Notes: a model not told the origin generated them from the letters alone. 64,000 nt of DNA from Paraburkholderia kururiensis JCM 10599 = LMG 19447 (GCF_003986935.1 NZ_RJZE01000023.1:1-64000), one strand, 5' to 3'; positions 1 through 8,119 are shown, numbered from the stretch's first letter. Numbers and translations are program-made.

Positions 1-102
1 AGGCCACGGCACGATGCGCTCCATCTCGCCAAGAAACTTCTCGCGCCGTGTTTGCTTCTTCTTCATCGCGTACTCGGCGCTCGCAAAGCTGCGTTGGCTC
101 AT
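1..102 (-). CDS. IS5-family transposase, N-terminal fragment (cut by window edge)
   Basis: Reading the minus strand from an ATG at 102 gives 34 open codons to the window edge. The peptide starts MSQRSFASAEYAMKKKQTRR and continues with a Glu-Arg-Ile-Val-Pro-Trp segment. This matches the usual N-terminus of IS5-subgroup DDE transposases, where a Lys/Arg-rich stretch precedes a 'LVPW' motif. The catalytic domain lies outside the window, so whether the copy is intact cannot be told. The element's end must fall between here and the neighbouring ASCH gene, but I could not define a terminal repeat in those 74 bases. Confidence 0.75.
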   Translation of the reverse strand, partial: MSQRSFASAEYAMKKKQTRREKFLGEMERIVPWP

Positions 103-176
103 GTCCGTAGAGTTATGTTCCCGTTGCCTTCAGCATGCACGCATCGTGTAGCAGCAGTCAATTGATCAGCGAATCC

Positions 177-644
177 CTAACACAAATCGGCCATCAGGTC
201 GAACGTCTCGCACACGAGCGGCATTGACGCTACGGCCTGTCGTCCTATCCGCTGACACTCCCTGCTGAAGAACTTCCAGTGCTCCGCGCGCCAGAATTCG
301 AGCGAGAGGTCACCTTCTCCTTCGGCCGCCGCAAACTCGCTAGAGACTTTCTCGAAAGGGACTATCTCGACTTTCGTCGTCCGGAGCAGAAGAACGGGGC
401 GATTGCGAAAGCCCAGAACAATTTCGATGTCCCCATCCTGCGGCAGGGGTTCCCCGTCAAGTTCCCATGACCACAGCAGGCTACACGTGCCGCGCTTTAC
501 CTTGGACGCTATCAGGGAAATGAGCATTGCGGAGGATTGGTCCGAGTCGCCATAGCTACCAATTCGAACATTGGCCCCGGAAAGATCGATTCCGCGTTCG
601 CTTAGCGCTGTAATCAACTCGGGCAGTGTAGGCGTATCGGACAT
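177..644 (-). CDS. ASCH-domain protein (YqfB/RNA-binding fold)
   Basis: A 155-residue protein. The central and C-terminal part carries the ASCH signature: a Gly-Phe-Arg-Asn-Arg-Pro-Val-Leu-Leu-Leu-Arg-Thr-Thr strand, then Val-Glu-Ile-Val-Pro-Phe, then a Phe-Ala-Ala-Ala-Glu-Gly-Glu-Gly-Asp segment, and finally a Trp-Lys-Phe-Phe segment. ASCH proteins adopt a PUA-like fold and are thought to bind RNA or modified nucleosides; the precise role is unknown. The length fits the family, so the gene looks complete even though a transposase fragment begins less than 80 bases past its stop. It sits alone in the accessory region with no obvious operon partner. Confidence 0.75.
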   Translation of the reverse strand: MSDTPTLPELITALSERGIDLSGANVRIGSYGDSDQSSAMLISLIASKVKRGTCSLLWSWELDGEPLPQDGDIEIVLGFRNRPVLLLRTTKVEIVPFEKVSSEFAAAEGEGDLSLEFWRAEHWKFFSRECQRIGRQAVASMPLVCETFDLMADLC

Positions 645-957
645 AGATTATGGCGAGACACGGTACGTACGACGTCAGGAATCGCATTCTATTGCATGCC
701 AAGGTACGCATTGAACGTCCCGCATTGACCGGTGAGCCGACGTTCGTTCGAGGAGCCGACAAGGCAGCATGGGTCGCTTTATGCCCGTTGCATGAGAGGC
801 CATCTCCGCGACGATCACTCCGCTCGGCCGTCGGACGCTGGCCGGCCATGAGCCGCCGATCGACGGCGACGCCTGTTTCGTCGACAATCCTCTGGAAATG
901 TCGCGAGGGTTGCATGGCGACGATGCACTTTCGGGGATTGACGTGCGAACAACCAAT
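645..957. other. Intergenic stretch holding one dispersed-repeat copy
   Basis: I see no convincing gene here. The frames that stay open on both strands give Arg-rich, low-quality peptides. The only recognisable content is the minus-oriented copy of the 75-bp repeat at 771-845. Confidence 0.5.
771..845 (-). repeat. 75-bp dispersed repeat, copy A (minus orientation)
   Basis: The reverse complement of this segment differs from copy B (1774-1848) at only about three of 75 positions. A more diverged copy (C) lies at 8120-8192. All copies run from a CCGG-containing end to a conserved CATAAAGCGACC end. Copies A and B face each other about 930 bp apart around the broken nucleotidyltransferase gene. 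Similarity stops at the stated ends. The nature of the repeat is unknown. Confidence 0.8.
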
Positions 958-1523
958 ATGCAGACACGCCTTGCGGCCATCGCACGTGAATCGGAATGGT
1001 TCTGGTCCGCGCTCGTCGCAGTGCGCAGCCTCAATCTGGCCTCGTGGTGTGTATAGGTGCTGGTGCTGTTCGCAATCTCGTGTGGGATTCGCTGCACGAT
1101 TTCCGGGCGGCATCTCCGTTGTCGGACATTGACGTCGCACACTTCGACGCTTCCGATCTCTCAGACAAGAGCGACGCGAATATTCAGCGCCGATTAAATG
1201 GTATCCGTCCGAACACACCGTGGGAGGTCACCAATCAGGCCGCCGTGCACACATGGTTTGAAGCGACTTTTGGTTATCCGGTCTCGCCGTTCGCTTCGCT
1301 GGAGCAAGCTGTCGCGTCGTGGCCCGAGTTCGCAACATCGGTCGGATTAACGCTACGCGAAGACGACTCGATTGAAGTAATTGCACCGTATGGGCTTGAC
1401 GATCTTTTTGCTATGGTGGTCCGGCGAAACCCGGCACGGGTCAGCGTCGAAACTTACCGAAAGCGAATCGAGCGAAAGCAGTATCAAAGGCGCTGGCCGC
1501 GCGTAACGATCGTGCCAAGCTGA
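958..1523 (+). pseudogene. Nucleotidyltransferase family protein (DUF925/PF06042-like), frameshifted
   Basis: From ATG 958 the frame reads MQTRLAAIARESEWFWSALV and onward to Ala-Ser-Trp-Cys-Val, then hits TAG at 1054. The other frame takes over at once with Cys-Ile-Gly-Ala-Gly-Ala-Val-Arg-Asn-Leu-Val-Trp-Asp and runs to 1523. It includes a Ser-Asp-Ile-Asp-Val-Ala-His-Phe-Asp motif, Pro-Trp-Glu-Val-Asn/Thr-Asn-Gln-Ala and a Pro-Tyr-Gly-Leu-Asp-Asp-Leu-Phe-Ala motif, all typical of this family. Removing two bases from the GTGTGT run near 1047-1052 restores a single frame. The gene therefore carries a 2-bp (GT) insertion and is probably inactive, unless the GT run slips in the population. The family's substrate is not established. 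Confidence 0.75.
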
Positions 1524-1606
1524 CGGTCGTACGGAATGATCGCCTGCTGTGGAGCAGCGCGACCGCCAGGATCGCCGCGCGATATGCCCATCGCATAGGT
1601 CGGCGA

Positions 1607-1777
1607 CCGGCCGATAGTGTTGAAAAACTCGGTGATGGGCGATCTCGCGAGGTTTTGAGGGGTCGTTTTACCCTTAGCCGATGCACGCGAGCGGTTTGTA
1701 GACCGATCTGAGAGGCCGAAATTTTTGCGAGCGGTCCGAAAACGGCGCTCCACGAGTTTTTCAACACTATCGGCCGG
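1607..1777. mobile_element. MITE-like element with 25-bp perfect terminal inverted repeats
   Basis: Bases 1607-1631 (starting CCGGCCGATAGTGTTG) are the exact reverse complement of 1753-1777 (ending CAACACTATCGGCCGG). They bound a 171-bp segment with no credible ORF. The ends resemble the 'GAGTTTTTCAACA' termini seen on several bacterial insertion sequences, so this is probably a non-autonomous or internally deleted IS derivative. I found no clear target-site duplication. The right end overlaps the CCGG that starts repeat copy B, so the two may have been adjacent for a long time. Confidence 0.65.
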
Positions 1778-1848
1778 CCAGCGTCCGACGACCGAGCGGA
1801 GTGATCGTCGCGGAGACGGCCTCTCATGCAACGAGCATAAAGCGACCC
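1774..1848 (+). repeat. 75-bp dispersed repeat, copy B (plus orientation)
   Basis: Nearly identical to the reverse complement of copy A at 771-845 (about three mismatches) and roughly three-quarters identical to copy C at 8120-8192. It directly follows the MITE-like element and ends in CATAAAGCGACC. Confidence 0.8.
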
Positions 1849-1962
1849 ATTCCCGTCATCTGCCCAACCTCGGCCGATGTCTGCGACGTGACCGACAGCG
1901 GACGTCCGCGGGCCGCGTGACCGGCCCATCGAGGCTCGCGATCTTTACCGGCCTGATCTGTT

Positions 1963-2805
1963 TCAGCCGCGATCGAGGAGCGACGCGAGTTGCGGTAAAT
2001 CGGAGGCGATAACGTCGATGTACGGCTCCGGCAAGGTATCGACCTCGGTCGCCGGACCGTTTTCAAAGGCACGCGGCACAAACGCCGTAAGCAGGCCGCT
2101 GCGCTTGGCCGCCATCAGGTCCCACTTGTGAGCAGACGCCAGCATGATCTCGCCCGGTAAAAAGCCGAGATACTCAGAAGCGAGTTGGTAGGCACGCGGA
2201 TCAGGCTTGAACGCGTGCACCAGTTCGCCGGTGAGGATCGCATCAAAGGGCAGTCCTTCGCGTTTGACGAGGCCGATCATTCCCGCCATCGACGCATTAG
2301 TCAGCGTTGCAACCACGAACGCCTTACGCAGAGATGTTAGTCCTGCCAGCGTATCGGACCATGGTGTCATCGTTCCCCAGACGTCGAGCAAGCGGGTCTT
2401 GTCCTCGTCGGAAAGCGTATTGCCGCCTGGGTAACGCGTAAGCAACGAAGGCAACACCTCGGCATAAACAGCGCGGTTGGGTTGCCACGGCTTGCGCCCG
2501 GCGGCGATCTCGACGATAGCGTCATGTGCCGCAGCGCTCCACCGTCCCGCAAAAGTCGACCAGTCCTGAAGCCGCGGCGCGACTGCAGGGAGGCGGGCCA
2601 GTTCATGCATCATCGGATCATAGAAGTTGAAGACGGTGCCTTGCATATCGAAGACAAGGGCCTTGGGTCGAATGGTGTCGTGTGCGGCGCCTGAGGGTGA
2701 CAGCGCGTGAGCGGGCGCAGTGGCGGAAACGAACGGCAGCGATGCGAGAAGCTGCACGAAACGCCGTCGTCCGGGTTGCAGTACATGAGGCTTCGATAGG
2801 TTCAT
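1963..2805 (-). CDS. Haloacid dehalogenase-type II (HAD) hydrolase with Tat signal
   Basis: A 280-residue protein. Residues 13-16 (Arg-Arg-Arg-Phe) followed by a hydrophobic stretch and Ala-His-Ala form a twin-arginine signal, so export to the periplasm is predicted. HAD motif I is FDMQGTVF, with nucleophile Asp53. Motif II is in Thr-Leu-Thr-Asn-Ala, motif III is the Lys of KPDPRAY, and Ser-Ala-His-Lys-Trp-Asp corresponds to the last motif. The layout matches type II (2-haloacid) dehalogenases; the substrate is unproven. The gene is last in a minus-strand run after the MFS transporter (48 bp gap) and an SDR. A Tat-exported dehalogenase paired with a transporter suggests catabolism or detoxification of a small xenobiotic. 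Confidence 0.8.
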   Translation of the reverse strand: MNLSKPHVLQPGRRRFVQLLASLPFVSATAPAHALSPSGAAHDTIRPKALVFDMQGTVFNFYDPMMHELARLPAVAPRLQDWSTFAGRWSAAAHDAIVEIAAGRKPWQPNRAVYAEVLPSLLTRYPGGNTLSDEDKTRLLDVWGTMTPWSDTLAGLTSLRKAFVVATLTNASMAGMIGLVKREGLPFDAILTGELVHAFKPDPRAYQLASEYLGFLPGEIMLASAHKWDLMAAKRSGLLTAFVPRAFENGPATEVDTLPEPYIDVIASDLPQLASLLDRG

Positions 2806-2853
2806 GATGTTTCTCGTTGCGTGATTCGTTGACGTCGAGTGGGGCGCTGACGT

Positions 2854-4047
2854 TTAGCACCGTCCCAGCGCGTCTCGGGCAGACGCGGCAGTCGGGCGGT
2901 CCGACCATCGATACATCGCGACAACCACGAGTCCCACCACCGCCAGAGCCACGCCGGAGTAGACCGTCGTAAGGACGTTGACGCCTGCGAGCGTCAGCCC
3001 GCCGAGGAAGGACCCGCCAGAGATGCCGAGGTTAAACGCAGCGACGTTGAGCCCCGCCGCCGTACCGACCGCCTCGGGCGCCACGCGTCGAGCCACGAGC
3101 ACGACAGTCGCCTGCATGATGGGAGGAACGGCGAAGGCGAACGCGCCCCAGATAAACAGGTTGACCATCACCATCTCGGGATGCTGCGCGGTGAGCCAGA
3201 GCGCGGCGACCGACGCGGCGATGCCGGCCAACGCGATGTTCATGCTGAGCTTCGGGCCATATCTGTCGGACAGACGCCCTCCGCCGATCGTCCCCACCAC
3301 GGAGCCGAGTCCGAACACCATCAGCCCGAGGGTTACGCCTTCGCTTCTGAACCCCGTGGTATCAATCAACAGCGGCGACAGGTAAGTGAACACCGCGAAC
3401 GTCGCTCCCATGCCCAGCGCGGCGATTGCATAGAGCGGCATCAACGCCTGGCTTTTCAGCAAGGCGAGCTGCGAGAGAACGGTGCCGGCACTGCGCTGAG
3501 CGGCAAGCGCGGGCAAAAGCCGCCAGAGGCCGATGGTCGCCAGCGCGCCCATGGCAGCCACTACCAGGAACGGCAGCCGCCAGCTCATCAGATCGCCAAG
3601 CCATGTCCCGCCGGGGACGCCAGTCACCATCGCGACCGTCAGGCCACTTACCATGATCGCCACGGCCCTGCCTGACTTCTGCGTCGGCACGAGCGCCATG
3701 GCAACGGTTGTCCCGAGGCCGAAAAACACGCCGTGTGCGACCGCCATGACGATCCGGATCGTGAGCAGCGCCGCGAAGGCTGTCGAAAGTCCCGCCGCCA
3801 GATTGCACAGCGTGAAGAAGGTCATCAGCGCGAGCAGCAATGCCCGGCGCGGCAAGCGCGCGGTCAAGGCCGATACGACGGGCGTGCCGACCGTAATGGC
3901 CAGCGCGTAGAAACTCACCAGCAAACCGACCGTCGACACGGAGATGCCGAACGCTCTTCCAATGTCGGGTAACAAGCCGACGATGACGAATTCCGTCGTC
4001 CCGATTGCGAACGCGGCGAACGCGAGGGAAAACACTGCTGCGGGCAT
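2854..4047 (-). CDS. MFS transporter, DHA1 family (AraJ/YdhP-like)
   Basis: A 397-residue, strongly hydrophobic protein with about 12 predicted membrane segments. The first segment carries Phe-Ala-Ile-Gly-Thr-Thr-Glu-Phe-Val-Ile-Val-Gly-Leu-Leu-Pro, the signature of drug:H+ antiporter-1 exporters such as AraJ and YdhP. A Gly-Gly-Arg-Leu-Ser-Asp-Arg-Tyr-Gly loop lies between the halves. Substrate is not predictable; efflux of sugars, purines or drugs is known in the family. It lies 34 bp after the SDR stop and 48 bp before the HAD gene, so the three are probably co-transcribed from the promoter shared with the divergent LysR gene. Confidence 0.85.
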   Translation of the reverse strand: MPAAVFSLAFAAFAIGTTEFVIVGLLPDIGRAFGISVSTVGLLVSFYALAITVGTPVVSALTARLPRRALLLALMTFFTLCNLAAGLSTAFAALLTIRIVMAVAHGVFFGLGTTVAMALVPTQKSGRAVAIMVSGLTVAMVTGVPGGTWLGDLMSWRLPFLVVAAMGALATIGLWRLLPALAAQRSAGTVLSQLALLKSQALMPLYAIAALGMGATFAVFTYLSPLLIDTTGFRSEGVTLGLMVFGLGSVVGTIGGGRLSDRYGPKLSMNIALAGIAASVAALWLTAQHPEMVMVNLFIWGAFAFAVPPIMQATVVLVARRVAPEAVGTAAGLNVAAFNLGISGGSFLGGLTLAGVNVLTTVYSGVALAVVGLVVVAMYRWSDRPTAASARDALGRC

Positions 4048-4081
4048 GATGAACTCCTAAATGAAGTCATTCGGGGTGGCT

Positions 4082-4813
4082 TCAGAAGTCCTGAACGGTG
4101 GGACGAATCACGATTTCGTTGACGTCGACCGAGCTGGGCTGCTCGATTGCGTAGGCGATGGCTTGCGCAATCGCGTCAGCGGGGATCGCCATCTTGTAGA
4201 AGTCGACGACAAAGTTCCGGCTGTCGTCGTGGCCCGAACCGAACTTCAGTTCCGTGTCGACCGCACCCGGTGAAATGACGGTGGTGCGGATGTTGCCGCC
4301 CACTTCGTGTCGCAGACCTTCGGAGATCGCGCGAACCGCGAACTTCGTGCCCGAATACACGGTGCCCCCCGGGCTGAACACCTTCAGCCCCACGACGGAC
4401 GCGATGTTGACGAAGTGGCCAGAGTGCTGTTTTTCGAATACCGGCAGCGCCGCGGCGACGCCGTACAGGAGGCCCTTGATGTTGATGTCGATCATCCGGT
4501 CCCACTCGTCGGTCTTGCGCAGCGAAAGTGGCGCGATCGCCATCAGACCAGCGTTGTTCACCATGACGTCGAGGCGACCATGTTGCGATACGACGTCGCC
4601 GATCAGGCGGTTGACCTGGTCCTGATCCGTCACATCGACTGGATGAACCGACGCGTGCCCGCCTTTCGCCATGATTTCCGCGGCAACGCGTTGAAGCTTG
4701 TCGATGCGGCGAGCGGCCAGAGCGACAGTGGCGCCTTTGGAGGCAAGAAGTTTGGCGGTGGCTTCACCAATTCCGCTCGAAGCACCGGTAATGACGACGA
4801 CTTTGTTTGCCAT
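4082..4813 (-). CDS. Short-chain dehydrogenase/reductase (classical SDR)
   Basis: A 243-residue NAD(P)-dependent oxidoreductase. TGASSGIG at residues 9-16 is the cofactor loop, NNAG follows near 86-89, and the catalytic set is Ser139, Tyr153 and Lys157. Arg-Arg soon after the first strand favours NADP(H). The start at 4813 was chosen because it has a GGAGAGAA ribosome site and the family N-terminus MANKVVVITG; a longer frame to 5107 would run into the divergent regulator. First gene of the SDR-MFS-HAD operon. Its upstream region is closely similar to that of the second SDR at 7845, which suggests shared control by the LysR protein. Confidence 0.85.
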   Translation of the reverse strand: MANKVVVITGASSGIGEATAKLLASKGATVALAARRIDKLQRVAAEIMAKGGHASVHPVDVTDQDQVNRLIGDVVSQHGRLDVMVNNAGLMAIAPLSLRKTDEWDRMIDINIKGLLYGVAAALPVFEKQHSGHFVNIASVVGLKVFSPGGTVYSGTKFAVRAISEGLRHEVGGNIRTTVISPGAVDTELKFGSGHDDSRNFVVDFYKMAIPADAIAQAIAYAIEQPSSVDVNEIVIRPTVQDF

Positions 4814-4832
4814 GATTTCTCTCCATGAAGTT

Positions 4833-4903
4833 GAACTGCGTGGAGAGTAGTGTCGTCCCGACGAGCATTTTTTATTAGACTGGAATATCTGGAATGTCTT
4901 TTC
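4833..4903 (-). promoter_or_regulatory. Divergent promoter/operator region shared in sequence with 7880-7950
   Basis: This 71-bp segment aligns without gaps to 7880-7950 upstream of the other SDR gene, with roughly three-quarters identity in otherwise unrelated flanks. In the direction of the SDR it contains two ATTCCA boxes (ATTCCAGATATTCCA) followed by GTCTAAT, a plausible -10. LysR regulators commonly bind such sites between divergent genes. The binding assignment is inference. Confidence 0.6.
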
Positions 4904-4934
4904 AACCATCGCAAAAATCGTCACCGAGCCGCAC

Positions 4935-5846
4935 ATGACCGAACTCGCCGACCTGAACGACATCGCCGTCTTTGTACGGGTAGCGCAGTTAGAGAGCTTC
5001 AGCCGGGCCGCGCGTGCGCTCGGCATGCCGGTGTCGACCGTCAGCCGCAAGGTGAGCGCGCTCGAAGAACGGCTCGGCGTCACGCTGTTGCAGCGCACGA
5101 CGCGCAAGCTCAGCCTGACGTCGCAAGGTCGCGCCTACTTCGATCAATGCAGTGAGCCGCTGAATCATCTGTACGATGCGCAGCGCGTCATCACCCAGAC
5201 GCAGAAGCAGCCGGAGGGCGTGCTACGCATCTCCGGGCCGGTGATGCTCGAACAGGAGCCGTTTTACGCGTTCCTGTCGGCATTTTTGAAGCACTTTCCG
5301 CAGATCCAGGTGGATCTGTATTTCACGAACGCGTTCATCGACCTGATTGCCGAAAACGTCGACGTTGCGATCCGTTTTGGCGAATTGCAGGACTCGAGCC
5401 TCGTCGCACAACGAGTGGGAAAGAGCGTGCGGCAGCTCGTTGCCTCGGTCGGCTATGCACGCAGCCATGCGCTCCCGTCACGGCCCGACGATCTGAGCCA
5501 GCATCCGTGCGTGCTGATCAATGCCCGCAACAATGAGACGGAATGGCACCTGGTGAGCGGCCGCAAAGCGACCAGGGTACACGTCAGTGGGCCTGTCGCT
5601 GCCCGTGACTTTCACATCGTCCACGCATTCGCGCTTCGCGGGCACGGCATTGCGCTGCTTCCGTCGAGCTATTGCGATCCGCATATCGCGAGCGGAGAGC
5701 TTGTGCGTGTGCTGCCCGAGTGGTCGTCACCGGAGATATTCGTGCATGCCGTTTATCCGACGCGGCGCTTCATGCCGTCGAAGTTGAAGGCGTTCCTCGA
5801 TGCACTGAAAGCGTGGGAGGGTCCGCTTTGGTTTCCGCTGCGCTGA
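4935..5846 (+). CDS. LysR-family transcriptional regulator
   Basis: A 303-residue protein with a winged helix-turn-helix at about residues 5-64 (Ser-Phe-Ser-Arg-Ala-Ala-Arg-Ala-Leu-Gly-Met-Pro and Ser-Thr-Val-Ser-Arg-Lys-Val). The C-terminal ligand-binding domain carries Asp-Val-Ala-Ile-Arg-Phe-Gly, typical of the CrgA/DsdC-like subgroup. It is divergent from the SDR-MFS-HAD operon, 121 bp apart, so it most likely controls that operon and itself. The related promoter upstream of the second SDR suggests it controls both operons. It converges with the LLM oxidoreductase gene. Effector unknown. Confidence 0.85.
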   Translation: MTELADLNDIAVFVRVAQLESFSRAARALGMPVSTVSRKVSALEERLGVTLLQRTTRKLSLTSQGRAYFDQCSEPLNHLYDAQRVITQTQKQPEGVLRISGPVMLEQEPFYAFLSAFLKHFPQIQVDLYFTNAFIDLIAENVDVAIRFGELQDSSLVAQRVGKSVRQLVASVGYARSHALPSRPDDLSQHPCVLINARNNETEWHLVSGRKATRVHVSGPVAARDFHIVHAFALRGHGIALLPSSYCDPHIASGELVRVLPEWSSPEIFVHAVYPTRRFMPSKLKAFLDALKAWEGPLWFPLR

Positions 5847-5864
5847 AGCCAAAGCGATCTTGTA

Positions 5865-6887
5865 CTAACGCCAGCCAAGCGCGGGGGCAACGTGCGTGAG
5901 GATCGATTCGATCACGTGTGCGCAGTACTCAACGCCGAGTTGATTCGGCACGGTCAACAGTAGCGTGTCGGCTTCCGCAATGGCCTCGTCGGTTGCAAGT
6001 TGCCTGACGAGCGCGTCGGGCTCTGCCGCATAATTTCGGCCGAAAATTGTCCGGATATTGCCGTCCAGCAGGCCGACCGTGTCGTCGCTGTTCGCATCGC
6101 GTCCAAAGTACATGCGGTCGCGATCGTTCATCAGCGCGAAGATGCTGCGACTCACCGACACGCGCGGCTCGCGCGCGTGTCCGGCTTCCTTCCACGCCCG
6201 CCGATAGGCGCGGATCTGCTCCGCCTGCTGGACATGAAGCGGACGGCCCGACTCGTCGTTTTTCAGTGTGGAGCATTGCAGGTTCATGCCCATCCCGGCT
6301 GCCCAGACCGCGGTGGCATCCGACCCCGAGCCCCACCAGATGCGATCGCGCAACCCTTCGGAATGAGGCTCGACGCGTAGCAGGCCAGGCGGGTTGGCAA
6401 ACATTGGCCGGGGATTGGGCTCAGCGAAACCTTCTCCGCGCAGCACTTCGTAGAACACTTCCGTGTGTCGACGGGCAAGATCGACGTGCGTCTCGCCGTC
6501 GCCGGGCGCATAGCCGAAATAGCGCCAACCGTCGATCACCTGTTCGCCCGAGCCGCGGCTGATGCCGAGTTGCAGGCGCCCACCGGCGATGAGATCGGCA
6601 GCGCCCGCATCCTCGGCCATGTACAGCGGGTTCTCGTAGCGCATGTCGATGACGGCCGTGCCAATTTCGATGCGGCTGGTTCTCGCACCTACCGCCGCCA
6701 GTAGCGGAAACGGAGACGCGAGCTGGCGCGCGAAATGATGCACGCGAAAATATGCGCCATCCGCACCGAGTTGCTCCGCGGCGACCGCGAGGTCGATCGA
6801 TTGCAACAGTACGTCCGAAGCAGAACGCGCAAGCGAATGCGACGAAGACGACCAATGGCCAAACGATAGAAAGCCGATTTTTTTCAT
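5865..6887 (-). CDS. LLM-class flavin-dependent oxidoreductase (luciferase-like)
   Basis: A 340-residue protein starting MKKIGFLSFGHW. It has the bacterial luciferase-like (FMN or F420) TIM-barrel pattern: Ala-Tyr-Phe-Arg-Val-His-His-Phe, then Ile-Glu-Ile-Gly-Thr-Ala-Val-Ile, then Leu-Gly-Ile-Ser-Arg-Gly-Ser. In Burkholderiaceae, FMNH2-dependent monooxygenation is the likely chemistry; substrate unknown. The start at 6887 was preferred to one 33 codons upstream, because the extension has no family similarity. It lies 100 bp downstream of the second SDR on the same strand, so the two probably form one transcript under the shared LysR-type promoter. Confidence 0.85.
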   Translation of the reverse strand: MKKIGFLSFGHWSSSSHSLARSASDVLLQSIDLAVAAEQLGADGAYFRVHHFARQLASPFPLLAAVGARTSRIEIGTAVIDMRYENPLYMAEDAGAADLIAGGRLQLGISRGSGEQVIDGWRYFGYAPGDGETHVDLARRHTEVFYEVLRGEGFAEPNPRPMFANPPGLLRVEPHSEGLRDRIWWGSGSDATAVWAAGMGMNLQCSTLKNDESGRPLHVQQAEQIRAYRRAWKEAGHAREPRVSVSRSIFALMNDRDRMYFGRDANSDDTVGLLDGNIRTIFGRNYAAEPDALVRQLATDEAIAEADTLLLTVPNQLGVEYCAHVIESILTHVAPALGWR

Positions 6888-6987
6888 GTCAGCGTTGGGC
6901 AAGCGTGAGAAGACGATGAGCGAATGTTGCCCGAAGCGGGCACACACCGCTCGCACGCGCACTGTCTGCCGGTTGCTTCTTTGCAAG

Positions 6988-7845
6988 TCAGGCGGGGAAA
7001 TCGGTGGATGCAGAAAGTGCCTTCCAGGTCTCCGTTTCGGCAGTTACGTACGCATTCTTTTCCGCGAGTGCCTTGAGCGTGTCCGTGCCGAGCGGCAAAC
7101 GCAGCGGCGGCGTCTCTGCATCGACGAGCCTGACCATCGCGGTTGCCAGCTTTACTGGATCGCCCGGCTGATTGTGATTGATTTCATCCGCTAGGTGCCG
7201 CAGTTTGCCCGACGTCTCTTCATAGTCGCTAATGATCGTCTTGCCGACGACCAGCGACGACGCATCCAGAAAGTCCGTGCGAAAAAAGCCAGGCTCTATC
7301 ATGGTCGCGTGAATGCCGAGCGGCTTGAGTTCTGCATGCAGTGCTTCGGTGATACCTTCCACGGCGAACTTCGTCGAACTGTACACGCCGACGCCTGCCG
7401 CCGCCTGATAACCGAGAATGGACGACGTGTTGATCACGTGACCCGAACGCTGTTTGCGCATTACCGGCAGCACGACACGTGTCACGTTGAGCAGGCCGAA
7501 CACGTTGGTCTCGTAGATGCGGCGAACCTCGGCATCGCTCGATTCTTCAACGGCCGCTAGCAAACCGAAGCCTGCGTTGTTGACCAGCACATCGATGCGG
7601 CCGAACTTACCGACGGCGGCTTCGACGGCCGCCTTGGCCTGTGCCTCGTCTGTCACGTCGAGTGCAACGGTGAGCAACGCGGGCGACTCTCCCAGCCGCT
7701 CGGCGATTGTGGCGGCGTTCCGGCCGGTGGCGACGACAGCGTTGCCGTCATCGAGAGCGGCTTTCGCGATCAGTGCGCCAAAACCGCGCGACGCGCCTGT
7801 GATGAACCAGACGCGTTTGAACCGCTGGCTCGTGACGTTGTTCAT
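6988..7845 (-). CDS. Short-chain dehydrogenase/reductase (SDR)
   Basis: A 285-residue SDR. The cofactor loop is TGASRGFG (residues 16-23), followed by NNAG near 89-92 and an active site of Ser142, Tyr155 and Lys159. The Arg in the cofactor loop and an Ala-Thr-Gly-Arg after strand two favour NADP(H). The start at 7845 follows a clear AAGGAGAAG ribosome site; the 50-codon upstream extension is not SDR-like. It heads the SDR-LLM pair and shares its leader with the SDR at 4813, though the two proteins are only distant paralogues. It probably works on a carbonyl substrate linked to the flavin oxidoreductase. Confidence 0.85.
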   Translation of the reverse strand: MNNVTSQRFKRVWFITGASRGFGALIAKAALDDGNAVVATGRNAATIAERLGESPALLTVALDVTDEAQAKAAVEAAVGKFGRIDVLVNNAGFGLLAAVEESSDAEVRRIYETNVFGLLNVTRVVLPVMRKQRSGHVINTSSILGYQAAAGVGVYSSTKFAVEGITEALHAELKPLGIHATMIEPGFFRTDFLDASSLVVGKTIISDYEETSGKLRHLADEINHNQPGDPVKLATAMVRLVDAETPPLRLPLGTDTLKALAEKNAYVTAETETWKALSASTDFPA

Positions 7846-7879
7846 GGCTCTTCTCCTTGGTTCGTGATGGATGTGAAAC

Positions 7880-7950
7880 GAACTGCATGGAGAGGAGTGT
7901 CGGCGTGACGGGGGCGTTTGATTAGACGGGTATGGATGGAATGAATTTTC
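7880..7950 (-). promoter_or_regulatory. Promoter/operator region matching 4833-4903
   Basis: Lies just upstream of the second SDR and aligns ungapped with the divergent SDR/LysR promoter. The strongest conserved blocks, read on the plus strand, are GAACTGC, TGGAGAG, AGTGTCG, ATTAGAC and TGGAATG, followed by TTTTC. Conservation in a noncoding region before two SDR genes suggests binding of the same regulator. Confidence 0.6.
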
Positions 7951-8119
7951 CGTGTGTGGAAAAATCGCGCGAACGAAGGGACGTGCGTCGTGCATCTTTC
8001 CCAGGCGCAGGCGGCGCGAATGTCGACAAAAGTGGGTATGGCACGTTCACGGCAACGCGGTGTCCGGTATGTTGGTGACAACGGCCGCGCAGTTCATCGC
8101 AGCGGGTGTCTCTTCCTGG

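Noticed and set aside
650..1132. 160-codon ORF in the left accessory region
   Set aside because: It covers a dispersed repeat and the start of the nucleotidyltransferase pseudogene in a different frame; composition is not protein-like.
4814..5107. 98-codon N-terminal extension of the SDR
   Set aside because: It would overlap the divergent LysR gene, and the family start and ribosome site are at 4813.
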